Made by a program: the position numbers and the translations under genes
Notes under the pieces: model-generated
Told to the model about the DNA's origin: nothing
Database searches by the model: none
The model's input: the letters and a program-made list of their open reading frames with translations, nothing else
Assembly: GCF_019649055.1 (NCBI RefSeq)
Contig: NW_026570561.1
Span: forward strand, 1 to 41,962
Direction: 5' to 3'
From: Paramacrobiotus metropolitanus
Lineage: Eukaryota; Tardigrada; Eutardigrada; Parachela; Macrobiotidae
Length of the DNA stretch: 41,962 nucleotides
Shown here: positions 26,826 to 37,491 of the stretch, in pieces
Layout of the letters: each line of letters opens with the position of its first letter
Numbering within the stretch: position 1 is the stretch's first letter

Positions 26826-27107
26826 TGCAGGGATGACGGTACGAGTTGTACTATACAACTCTGTACTACGTCACCACAGGTGTGCAGCGCCAGCCAGGTG
26901 GATATGTGGTCAGCGTTGTGCTGTGTTGTGTTCTTTTAGTGTGTTGATATGCACAGTCTTGACTGGCATATTTTTCTCTTCCCTTTTGTGCCCTTTTCTC
27001 CGCAATATATTGCGTTCACTTATGAATAAAATTCCCATTTTATTCACGTGTGTTCCTCATTTTCATTCGTCATCCGGGATACGAGGATAAACCTCGTACT
27101 CCCTATA
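26826..27107 (+). repeat. 3' LTR
   Basis: Matches the 5' LTR with about six substitutions and two 2-bp indels. AATAAA at 27025-27030. It is followed by the right target duplication CTTG at 27108-27111. Confidence 0.9.
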
Positions 27108-27124
27108 CTTGTTTGTGATGCTTA

Positions 27125-27778
27125 TTAAAAGTTAATGGTTTACAACCAGACACCCGGCACAACTATAGCCTATAGGCCAGACGATAAGCCTCTGCTTGGA
27201 CATCTCCCTGCTCCTTTCCATTTTGCACGACTGATGCTGCGGACATGACAGGCCATTCAGGCCAGCCGCTACTCAGGCAACCACGGTGCACTTACTGTGG
27301 TGATTTTCTCAGTGTATCTACCTGCTTGTCACGATCAATCGCCTTGCGCTTTGGGCTTGCAGGCCATCCTATCGCGCATGTGCAAATTCTTCACGTGCTC
27401 AAAGAAACATTTGCCTAAACTCTAGAGTGATATTGGAGACGAGGTGAAGGAACAGTTGGAGAGCCGAGAATCTTTTCTTTAAAGTTGTTGCGACCATGTA
27501 ATATTATTAATTTTCGAGGAATTAAATAAAAATATCTCGATTGCAGTAATGCTTCGACGTTGTGCCCATCCAGACATGTATGTATGTCGGTTAAATCACT
27601 GTTCAAGAGATTTAAACCTTTTTTTTCCACAGCTAAACTTTGTCTGCTGAAAAACGATCGTGAGTAATCGTTTAGCCTGATGTGGCTTTTTTAATTTTAT
27701 ATTCACTTTTTCAAGTCAAAGTCGCAGTATAGCTTCGTCCCGGACAGCTGCAGACCCTGGCAAGCACAAATTGTGGCC
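27125..27778 (+). repeat. Upstream block of gene H (copy of 8640-9328)
   Basis: Paralogous to the 5' flank of gene F over most of its length. Only the 3' LTR separates it from the left half of the locus, so the retrotransposon entered just upstream of this promoter block. Confidence 0.55.
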
Positions 27779-30700
27779 ATGTTTATTTACGAAGAAAACA
27801 ATTATTGGCAATCCATGTTCGCGTGGAACGCCGTGGACGTCCTGGTCGACGGCATGCTGCAGCTGGGCAGAGTAATCAACGTGGTGGAGAACGGGCTGAT
27901 CATTGATTTCGGGTGTACGGGCCAACGCTCCCAGCTCGTCGAATACGAGCGCGTCTACCACGGGACGCGAGTCTTTGATCCCCTGGATACCTCTCGGGAC
28001 GCTAACATCCAGGTGCTCCTGCGAGACGGGCCGAAATGCCCTAAAGTGGTACCCGGGGATGGCGTTGTCCCCCGGGGACGATCGCTTATTGGCCAGTGTG
28101 TTCATCGTTTAGGCGCAGCTGCCCCACGGCACCGTCCGGGAGCTGCTCCCCAGGGATCAGGTGCGACGCCCGCCCTCGGACGCAGACCTGGCCAGTCGCC
28201 GCGTTCTGGAGAAGGGTTTTGTCATCCGTAGCTGTCAACTACCGGCAACCTGGCCCGGCGCATCATATTACCACCGCGGAATTTTCCCTTGGTTTCTGGG
28301 TCAAGCGCGGCGTTTGTTGACTATGGTGGTGCACAGTGAAGCGCTGGTGTATTTGCACCTAGCCGGTGACCCTGCCTTACTGCCGGATGAATTGGTGCGC
28401 TTTGTACATCGCAGTAATGTGCAGAATTTCTATCACAGTAAATAATTTACTCATCGACTACGGTTATGTTGCAGGAGGAACTGTTCAAGCGATCGATAGA
28501 AAAATATGCTAAACCTTCGCCGTCTGACCTGCTGCGTGGGACATCGTCTGCCTACCTGGCAAAGGGGGAGAATAAGCGACTTCGCCTTGCCGCGTTGACC
28601 AGCTAGACGAACCTCTACCCAACAAGCTGTTGGTGGAAATCTTCCGGTCACTGGACAGCGGCAACCGCACACGGTGCCGGCGCACATCCACCCTGTGGAA
28701 TACTATTCTCACCACGGAAAACGATTTCCACGATGTGCGGGTCTCCGGCCGCACCGAAGACTGCGGGCCGCCCGGAATCCAGCCCTTGTTCTGGATACGG
28801 ACCTGCCTTCTTCACTGCATCAATAGTATCACCAAGACGGTAGTTCTCATGCACATGACAATGGATGATTGCGAGAGCGCGGCCGCCATGATCCGCTTCC
28901 TAGTCGGCCGCACCGGGACGCTGCTGTTTTACCGGTGTGATCTGCAATACACTAGCTGGGATATCTTCGTTAATTCAGGCGGTGGCTGGATCAATGAAAC
29001 CATGGGCGGCGTGATGCGAATGTGCCGTAGCGCGGGGCGGGCGTTGTGGATCCGGTGCCGCTTGGCCGACCAGTATTTGGCCGCCGAGGTGGCGCAGCAC
29101 ACGCTTCCCTGTCAACCAGCCGAGCAGTTGGAGACGCAGCTGTGGGATCTCTTTGAAGCGAACCTCCTTGTGGAGAAACCGGTGGATTTAAAGCTGTTGT
29201 CCGAATGGATTGCCCATGCGGTGCATTGCAGCTCGTGCGACCAATTCGGGCTGCTACAGCGGGTAAGGCAGATCCATTCTTTTAAATATTATTGTTGCTG
29301 GTGGATTTGATCTGGTGTTTTTCACCAAGAATTATATACTTCATGCGCCCGAAATACCGGCAACACTTATACTGTTTTATATAAATTACATAACCTAAAA
29401 ATATCTTTTATATATTGCTTTTCTTAAGCAGTGTTTGGGTTTGGTCGTCAAAGTAAATTAAACGCTACAGCTGTGTAAAGGGAAGTTGGCCGGTACCTCG
29501 TTCCAATTCGTGTATATGTACGAAAACTTTCGCTTTCGCGCACACCAGAACACTTTTTCCCATCATTTTATGAAAATCTGTAGCCAAATGATTTGTATAC
29601 TAAAGAATAAGACTCAATTTTACTCAACGTGCGTGGCTTAATCCAGCCGCTGCACGAGGCGCTATCGCTACACTGAACTACTTAGCGAAAGGTCAACGGG
29701 TTGGTGTTAGGATTTTAATAGGAAAAGTTACACAAGTACAGAGTAGGAATCGTAGAGTTCTAAATCGCTAGTGCAGTTGTAACGCTAGCTCGTCGAAGAT
29801 TAATTCTAGAAGTGGAGAAAATGCCGGTTGTAAGGAGAAGTAGACAAAGAAAGCAGATGAGTAAGAAATCACTTATCAGATTATGACACAGAAACAAAGT
29901 ACAGTACAAGCACACATTTTTAAATAACGCTACAATACACTGGTGTGGGAAACCGTTTATTCGCGCAAAATCCGGTTGGGAGATATCACTGGAATAAAAT
30001 TCCAGAAGAGTTTAAAAGCATGGAGGTGAACGTACTAAAAGTTGCGTTATGAACCGATCCTCTTCAAATTTTGCATGAACACGCACATTATCAACAAGGT
30101 GTTTTACACCGAATCAGCTTTCCACCATTTTTTTCAAATGGTGGAAAGGCGAATTTTAAAAATTAATTTAAAATTTGAAAAAAATTATGGGAAGCTGATT
30201 CGGCGTAAAAACAATCTTCGTGGCAATGTGCGGTTGCTTTCATGCAAAATTTGGAGAGGAGCGCTTCATAATGCGACTTCTGTTACAACTCCGTCGGTTC
30301 GAACACATGGACATTTATTCCACTAACACCTATCCAACCGGATGTTGAGGGCACACAAGTGTTTCACCCCAGTGTATACAAATCATTTGGCTACGGAATG
30401 TCGTAAAACGATGCGAAAGGTGTTTGCCAGTGCGTGGGACCGGAAGATTTCGTACATTTACACGAAATGGCACCATGTACCGGCACATTTCCCTTTAATT
30501 TTTTACCTGGTGCACAGGATATGCAGATTTTGGATGTTGCTTTGAATGCTTAGTATTTTATCTGTGAAGTACTGTAGTGTGTCTGTACTTGCACTTTTGT
30601 CGTTTTGATGAGGTTTTGCTATTACAATGATTTACACAGTATGATTAAATTTAAAATAATTTAATCAGCATAAACGTTCTATACGATTGCTGTTCATATC

Positions 30701-30930
30701 AGTATAATGATAGTGCGTTTATTAATTAGATTTATGTTGTACAGATTCTTTCCAATTATCAGAGCGCCGATCCGCGAAGTTCCGCGCACTATCGCGGCTG
30801 CCAGTGGACACCGTCCGATATCGCCGATATTGATGAGAACAAATTGACCAAACTCACCGCCGCGGCCTTGTCCCGTACACTGGGAAATGCACTGGGTGTC
30901 GGAAGGTCGTCGGCCCTTCTCTACTGGTGA
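27779..30930 (+). pseudogene. Gene H: F-box-family copy with frameshifts and a nonsense codon
   Basis: Exons by comparison with gene F: 27779-28394, 28475-29262 and 30745-30930 (186 nt, open, ending SSALLYW). Exon 1 starts MFIYEENNYWQS and is open to about 28035, where a two-base loss shifts the frame; a GAG-to-TAG change follows near 28110 in the ancestral frame. Exon 2 gains one base near 28595, just before the F-box, and is then open (SLDSGNRTRCRR, LWDLFEANLLVEKPVDLKLLSEWIAHAVHCSSCDQFGLL). Donors GTGCGC and GTAAGG and both acceptors are kept. Intron 2 is 1.5 kb because of a foldback repeat. It is the sister copy of gene F, with the same duplicated 5' flank. Confidence 0.6.
29479..30497. 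repeat. Long foldback (inverted) repeat in intron 2 of H
   Basis: The left arm (29479-30118) and right arm (30191-30497, reversed) share the same landmarks in order: GGGAA..GCCGGTAC, TTCGTGTA.ATGTACGAAA, CAAATGATTTGTATAC, CATCCGGTTGG/AATCCGGTTGG, TTATGAA, CAAATTTTGCATGAA and GAATCAGCTTT. The centre is a tight perfect hairpin (CTTTCCACCATTT, loop TTTTC). About 330 bp (roughly 29604-29931) in the left arm has no counterpart in the right arm or in gene D and is a later insertion of unknown kind. Single-arm relatives lie at 6570-6830 and 11960-12180. Confidence 0.6.
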
Positions 30931-31405
30931 CTTCTTTTCAGCATTTTTAAAGCGACACTTCAACGGAAGTGGTTGACACTGCCGTTTCTTAGAAAATGAA
31001 ACCGACCGGTTTGCTGCGTTATCGCTGGACGCTAGCTATTGCTTGTTGCATGGGCTGTAATCACTTTAAGAATAACTGGATCTTGTATTCCGTTTCCAGA
31101 ACGTCAATCTGCTACTGTGACGTGATCTAGTTTGTTCGTGTACGGTGAAGTGTTCCCGTGAATGTGGAGATATTCCCCATAACTAGTAAAGCTCAGCGCT
31201 GATGTGGGCTGGAGTCGTGTAGGACAGTCTCCGACAGGAGAGAAGGGAAATGGAAATAAAACCTACTCGTAGTATTATCCGGGAAGCAAAACGATGTGCA
31301 AACGTGGAGCGTAAGCCTACTTCGTAGCGCAGCATCATGCATTTTTCAAATACCAATGAAGGGTATATACGTAGCACAAGCACATGTCTACGTATAAAAA
31401 GAGCT
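30931..31405. other. Spacer between convergent H and I
   Basis: The first 100 bp is the 3' flank conserved after D, F and H (a GGTTGACA..GCCGTTT stretch and a CGCTGGACGCTAG). 31220-31250 (GTAGGACAGTCTC) recurs downstream of gene J at 37066-37090. No gene seen. Confidence 0.4.
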
Positions 31406-31795
31406 TCACTGAACAGAACAACATGCGGCACAGTGCCACTGACAACAACAAGGAGGCGTATATGTACAGTACGTGTGTAAAAACTTTTCGCCAACTTCAC
31501 ATTCATTTTGCCGTGTATGCGTGTTTTTCCAAACCATCAAAACAGCCGCATTTAGCGTGGTTAGCTGAGTGACATCCAGATCGGCGATACTGGACACCGT
31601 CCACTGCCGGCCACGGTAAGCAGTAGACGGACGCGGATCCGCGCTCTGGAAATCGTTCAGCGCCTGCAAAACACCCTGCAGCTGTCAAACAGCACTCGTA
31701 ATGTAATTTTGTACTTGTACCTTTACGACGTGCTCCTTTATGACGTAATCGTACCGGCAGAGAGAAGTGAGACATTATTTCAAGAGACAGAAGTC

Positions 31796-31850
31796 TGAAT
31801 GAAAGGTAGTGCGACAGTTTGTGAACCGAGTGAAAGGTTATGTATTGTAG
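31796..31850. repeat. Degenerate fragment resembling the MITE arm
   Basis: GAATGAAAGGTAGTGCG and GAACCGAGTGAAAGGTT resemble units of the right arm of the 5924-6477 MITE. The fragment is short and old. Confidence 0.3.
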
Positions 31851-33977
31851 CGATAAAAATTATATTTACCGCCAGTAGGAGTGTTAATGGCCTTTCTACT
31901 ATTTATTGGTGTTGCTTGACCGCCATGCAGGCTGATCATGCATCTCCCATCGTTGTCACCCTGTAAACGGTAGTCAGCTTCCGGTCAGCATCGCTGCCGA
32001 CCTAATTACCACCTTTTCCCACAATAACAGCCGACAGATCGTGGTGAGGTGGATTAACCAACCCACTAGAACAGCAGTCAAATCGGCTGCTGTTACAATA
32101 TAAGATTCTAAATCGTAACGTGCACGCTAGCGGGTAGATTAACGCCTAACCTGCAAATTGTGCTCTTGCCATCGTCCAACCTGCTTCTTAGCCACACAAT
32201 CGGCAATCCAATGGGATAAGGCCGGCAGATCCGGAGCATCGGATTCTTGTCGAGCGCATCCCACACCTCTTTTTCCAGCTCCTGGCGCGACCGAACACCG
32301 AACGAGTGTCGCGCTACCAGTGCGTCCACAATGTCGTCTGATACGTGGCAGTTCTTCCACACCATCTCTTCCCAAGACGCAAAATTCGCGGCCACACTGG
32401 CTAATCTCATAGCCAAGTCTTGGATCGGAGGTAATCGCGTTCCTGGCAGGGATCATCCACGTCGAACTGGCAATCGCAGAATACCAGGGTCTTGATGCGC
32501 TGGCTGGCTAGAAGGTGTCGGATGAGCGCGACCAGTTGCAGGCATTTTTCCAAGCCGAGGTCGGTGATAACCAGTGTCCTTGTGGCACTGCTCATACACT
32601 TTAGCAAGGAAGAGATCGTCCAGTACCAAGGATACACGCCATCCACTTCGAGATCCACATTCAAGGCGGGAATGCGCACATCGGGAAAGTAGGCGTCGGT
32701 GGTCAGCAGGCGGTCCCGGAGTGGACTCACACGCCGACACCGGACGCGCTCGATGGGGTTCAGTGCCTGGAAAACCTCCCGCATTGGACCTGCAAGATCT
32801 CACCAGGTAACGGCAGGCTGCATGGTGCGTACATCACTGCCATTGCCATACATCACTGCCATGTGGCGGTTCATCCGGCTGGTTAACTGTCCCATAACGG
32901 CGGATCCACCACCGCGTTATCGATAATGAGTTCCAGTACTTTATGTAGTACTTCGCCTCATCACACACGAGTCTCTGTGAACAAATTAATAATTAGCATT
33001 TTTAAGTCACTACTAGTAATATACAACCTCGGCACGTCGGTTTCTTTCAGCAATTACAGATATGCGATATACACATGTAAAGCATATGGGTTATGTAAAT
33101 TGTAAAGTTTATGTAAAGTATATGACTGCGCAGCTGCATGTATGCTAATCAAACAGATGTTTTTTAATGTTTGAATTTCAAAAACAAAAATCGCTATTCG
33201 TGATCTTGTTACGCGTATCCAGTGGCTCCAGGACGGGCGCCGAATTTCCACCGCACCGCGTGTACTACGACCATGCAACCTGACCGCAGTCAGCAGAGAA
33301 GGAACTCTGGAGATCGGTGTTGTTCTGTTGCCTACTTCCGTAGACAACAGATGCCACAAACACACTCTCACCACACTCACTACCACACTACAGGAATACC
33401 AACACAGTAACTTCCGCCTAGGTTCACACTACTGCTTTCCCTAAACAAAGGTCACTCACAACGCAAACACCAACAGGACCACAATGATGTTAATCACTTT
33501 AATCTTATTGATGTTCACTCCAACTCAGTCACACCGTAACTGCCGAATGCTAGCCGACAACGAAGCGCAGCTTCTGATCGGAGGCTACCGATAAGAACAC
33601 GGGATCATACGTCATCGCAAGTACAACAGGGAACTCACGTACAAACGCACAGTTAAGTCATACAACAGAATCCCAATTATGTCATACAACTTTTACCTGA
33701 AAAAGACGGATCTTCCGGTCAGGGAAACGACAGTCTGAACCTGCCAGTGCGAAAAATTGGCATTTCCCCGAAGGCATTTACAGTCTACCAACAACCGTGC
33801 GACACTTCCGGTTTTCTTTGAGCTGGCACAAACATTAAACGGTTGGTACATTCTGCCGCCGCCCCTGTGGACGGCAACCTTCGCAAATTAGTCTCACGAA
33901 AAGATGCCTGTTTTGTCGGTGACTTCATGGTTGCTTTATTTATCCTTGTTCATTGCAGTAAGAAATGATGTAGAATG

Positions 33978-34137
33978 TACAAGCCCGTCCGGAGTTAGAG
34001 CATGATAAAGAACAGCTAACCCATAATAAGCGCGATGTTAGCGCTTAGTCGATAGCCACTGCACTACAGTTGGAGCAACTATTTAATTTACATTGTTCGC
34101 TGTTCTCTATCGTGCTCTAACTCCGGACCGGCTTGTA
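33978..34137. mobile_element. 160-bp MITE in intron 1 of gene I
   Basis: Arms of about 38 bp are inverted repeats: left from TACAAGCCCGTCCGGAG (33978-34015), right ending at 34137 as its reverse complement, with three or four mismatches. The paralogous sequence near 13330-13345 lacks it, so it is an insertion. A clean target duplication could not be fixed. No coding capacity. Unrelated to the GGTGACC MITE. Confidence 0.65.
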
Positions 34138-34847
34138 GACACCCAGGATCTAGTACTGATCTCCCATGTCGTACGCTCATACTGTGTGAAATGTCTGGAA
34201 TTATAATATCTCATGAAACATTTGAAGCTCACCACTTGCTCAGCGGTCAACGGTGAGGCAGTCTTCCATTGTAGACACTGAAGTGTGCCGTTGAGAAGCG
34301 ACATGCACCAGACGTCATAATCCCGGCTGCGCCGGTTCAAATTGCACTCCAAGATCTCCATGAGTAAGTGCGACCCGTCTGAACAGAAAGCGGTAGGTAG
34401 CGGACAGGAGCGGATCACAAAGTCATCCTGCACCACCCGTAATCGCTCCCGATTACTGTCCGTTTGCGGCTGCCGCACATGCGCCAGGGGGACCAGCTCC
34501 CGAACGGTGCCGTGCGGCATTTCCGCTTCCACACAGTGTATATCATCATAGCAGCCGTCCTCCAATGAAACGACCCGCCCTGGATACCAGACCCACGCGC
34601 CTTCGGGCTGGCGCCGTAGCAACACCAGCACGGCGTCATCCGGTTTGACAGCGTCATTCTGGCACAACCAACGCCGCAGCCACCCGTATTCGACGAACTT
34701 CGCGCGTGGTGCCGCGTAATCGAAATCATTGATCAGGCCCCCCTTCGCCACGTGGATCACGCGGCCGTGCTGCAGCTGCCCGTCCACGCTGACGTCCACC
34801 GCGTTCCAGGCTCGCAGTAAGTCCGCTCCATCTTCATAAATCAGCAT

Positions 34848-35062
34848 TGTGCAGGTTGTGCTCACAATCTTAGAAAATTGACTGACGCAGGTGTATTCTA
34901 CATTAATTTAATTGGCAAATAATTTCTGTATCGGAAACGACACGATTGTAACAGCTTGCAGTTCGCATCAATCAAATGACGTCGTGGATCATAATGAATT
35001 CGGTTCGGGCAGAATAGGACGGTCAACTGGGCCAGATAGAGTGTAAGAGGCCCAGTAGAGTT
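34848..35062. promoter_or_regulatory. 5' flank of gene I
   Basis: Sequence upstream of the gene I start. It should hold the promoter, but no element is recognisable. Confidence 0.25.
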
Positions 35063-35223
35063 TTTCGGGCCCCTTTGTGAAGTGCAGGTCGGCTTGCCCT
35101 TTTTGAGGCACCAAAATGTTGCCTTGTTGTTAATTACGTTTTATTTTCGTGAAATTGTGAACTACATGCACTGAGACTACTGACGATCTTGAATTGTACC
35201 AACCACAGGACAATAAAGGCTGA
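35063..35223 (+). repeat. Dispersed ~160-bp repeat, copy 2
   Basis: Copy of 8445-8612, ending ACAATAAAGGCTGA and followed by a short CA-dinucleotide run (35222-35237). Class unknown; could be a retroelement end. Confidence 0.5.
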
Positions 35224-36417
35224 CACACACACACACCCTTTTCCTAAGGGTAGCCGGCATTCCTAGTTGCGACTGACCTCTCTGCTAAGCCGTATTACTG
35301 CTGAAAAGAGGACAGAATGACTCACGCAGAGATATGCATATTGCAATAACTCTGTCGGTTCTCTGTGCCTGTTCGAGCCGGCTGCCGAACAGAAACAGCT
35401 CTGTCTATTCGGCTTGATTAAGGCTAGTCTGTTTCCTTCCATTTATTGCGACTGGTCCAGTAGCCATCTCTGACCTCAGATCAGTCTAGCGGTAGTCTAG
35501 CTGAACAGACAGATCTAACTCTCTCTGTCCTCTATCCCTTATTCTGCCAGACTAGCCGTAACTGAACAGCCTGAGATTCTCAATTTACTCTACCGCCACA
35601 ATGAGCCTCATTGTGGCGGTAGCCACACGCGACGGCCATGTGGAAATTCTGCACACGCTGTTCTATGCAAAATTTACGTTGAGCGAGCAGTTACAAAAGT
35701 GTCGACGGCTACGTCCACGATGGCTTATCATGTCCCTTTTCAGCAGGCAGCCAAACCCACCATCGACATGCGTGTTTTGGATGTATCCCAGCTACCTCTC
35801 GGCCGGTCGGGGCGGCTGGGATACATTCAGGACATTGATGTCGAGCGCACTACATCCAGCACCCGTCAAATGTACTGTTGGTCCGATGGACTGCGTGAAT
35901 ACCTCATCTTATGTTCCTGTATTCGCGGTGAACACTGAACAAGAGATCGATGCAGCTGCCTGTGAACTTTTTCGCTCCCAGACTCCAACTTCGCAAGCCT
36001 CGTGCTGGTGTTCGAGTGAGAGGTAATTTTCGCAGTTTTCAAACATCTAGTTTGAACAAAGGACCACGGGATTGCTACGAGATTTGTAATTTGTGTTACG
36101 ATCATGAAGGTTAACGACCATGGACACTGGATAGCGTGGATTGCATGGCTGCATGTATCTTTATGGTCTTGTTTGTGCCGAGTCTGAGCTGTATGGTTTA
36201 TGATCATATTTGTGCGGGACATTTGTCTTTATGGTGCATGTTATGCATTTATATGCATGAGTGTTTGTGACCGATGGTCAAGTGGGAATGAGAGGAAGGC
36301 AGGAGTAATCTGGCCTGCAGGAGCGGATGGGCAGTGGTCAGATTGGTGCGTGTGTTTTTATAGCTTTGTGGCTGTATGCGATTATGAGCGTGTTATGCGA
36401 GTATGGATATCGATGTG
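35224..36417. other. Intergenic region with a strong palindrome and unrecognised ORFs
   Basis: After a short CA run comes sequence rich in CTGTC/GACAG motifs (35260-35580), then the palindrome at 35590-35622, then an open frame 35601-36026 (141 codons, no family recognised, codon use not convincing). I would not call a gene here. Confidence 0.3.
35590..35622. repeat. Perfect 16-bp palindrome with 1-nt centre
   Basis: CTACCGCCACAATGAG at 35590-35605 is followed by C and then by its exact reverse complement at 35607-35622. Confidence 0.85.
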
Positions 36418-36484
36418 GTATATAAGGTGGTACAACTGTGTGGAGACGGCACAGTTGTCGGGAGTGCAGCTGTCAGGAAATAAA
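36418..36484 (+). promoter_or_regulatory. TATA-like box followed by AATAAA, possible solo-LTR core
   Basis: GTATATAAGG at 36418-36427 is followed 52 nt later by AATAAA at 36479-36484. Such close spacing is typical of the U3-R part of an LTR rather than of a gene. No second copy or target duplication is seen. Confidence 0.25.
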
Positions 36485-37491
36485 AGTTAAGCTTTTTCCC
36501 TGTGGTGTACGTTGTACGAGGTAGACGTAGTGCTGCAGGGTTTTAAGATTTGTTATCGCGATTGTCTCTCTTCCTGGGCGCAGAAGAACGCCATGTTTGC
36601 CTGTGATGAAACTGGGCATGGAAGTTTGCGATAGATTTTTTGCACCGAGATCCGGCAGTCGAATATGTGTTTGCAAGTTAACTGCACGCGCACGGCGACG
36701 AGCTAAAACTAATAACTTTGTAGTCAATTAATGACTTTCTGAACTGTGTATGTAAAATTCCTTTACAAAATTCTAGACCGTGGTTTTTGACAATGTTATG
36801 CAAAATGTAACACACATTCGAATTAACCTGAATTTCGGTGATCTACAGTTCTTTCAAATAAGTCCGTGTTTGCAACGAATTCTTGATTGCGTACGAAGTA
36901 GAGTATCGGAAGTACAGCCGCAAGTTACAGTATATGGACGCCGGAAGTTACCACGTCCACAGTGACTGGTCAGGTGCATGAGAAACACCGTCTTGGTGCT
37001 CCGCTGTCTCCGACGAAATCCGTGCTGAATGTTCCAAACAGCCTTAGTGATATTACACCTGGCGGCGGGTAGGACAGTCTCTGACGGAAAAATGAGAAAC
37101 GGAATACAACATAGAACGGTGGAAAAACCTAATGCGCTGCGTAGAAACGTGAAATTTTATTGGTTTAGTTATAGACCAGTAATTTACACATCACTTACGA
37201 AAAACATTATAGCACAAAGTAAACAGCATTAAAACCATCGGAACGTGGAACAGTGGAACAAACGTCACAGACAGTGCATTCCCGTGCTGCATTTCAGTGC
37301 TAAGACGTTAGGACGTCTTTCTCCAATAGCATCCTTCAAGTGTAGAATCATGTCTAAGAGAGAAATGATACTACAATTGTATGACATGAAACAGAAAGCA
37401 AAAATTAATAAGACTATGCGGCAAGGTCCCTAGAAAACAACAGAGTACACGAGAAATTCAATGATATGCCAGTAAATTCCTTTCGCCAACA
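36485..37491. other. Intergenic sequence downstream of gene J
   Basis: No gene recognised. 37066-37090 is shared with the flank of gene I (31220-31250), so part of the 3' flank was duplicated with the I/J pair. TTTATT near 37156 could be the minus-strand polyA signal of gene J. Confidence 0.35.

Larger units (their letters stand above)
14573..27107 (+). mobile_element. Ty3/Gypsy-type LTR retrotransposon, ~12.5 kb, with two extra 3' ORFs
   Basis: Complete by structure: 286/282-bp LTRs (TG...TA), a 4-bp target duplication, a tRNA primer site, a gag-like region with zinc knuckle, pol ordered protease, RT, RNase H, integrase (the Ty3/Gypsy order), then ORF3 and ORF4. Pol and ORF3 are open and the catalytic residues are present, while gag is shifted in several places and ORF4 once. 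The LTRs differ at about six substitutions and two 2-bp indels over 282 bp, about 2%, so insertion was fairly recent. It is long for the group because of ORF3/ORF4. No clear polypurine tract abuts the 3' LTR. The sense strand carries a family of ACGAA-loop hairpins described separately. Confidence 0.92.
31406..34847 (-). pseudogene. Gene I: F-box-family gene, exon 1 intact, exon 2 broken
   Basis: Exon 1 34847-34233 is fully open and 615 nt (MLIYEDGADLLRAWNAVDVSVDG to LTAEQV, donor GTGAGC), the same length as in gene F. Exon 2 32974-32151 begins RLVCDEAKYYIKYWN but hits a TGA near 32835, where an 18-bp stretch (GGCAGTGATGTA motif) is tandemly duplicated; it shifts again near 32420 after LVFCDCQFDVDDP. 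The F-box core (MREVFQALNPIERVRCRRVSPL) is still recognisable. Exon 3 31663-31406 is open and longer than usual, with a Cys-rich tail. Intron 1 (1,258 nt) holds a 160-bp MITE. A protein of exon 1 alone is conceivable. Confidence 0.6.

Noticed and set aside
35601-36026. 141-codon ORF as a gene
   Set aside because: No recognisable family, no splice context, and it starts inside a palindrome between repeats.
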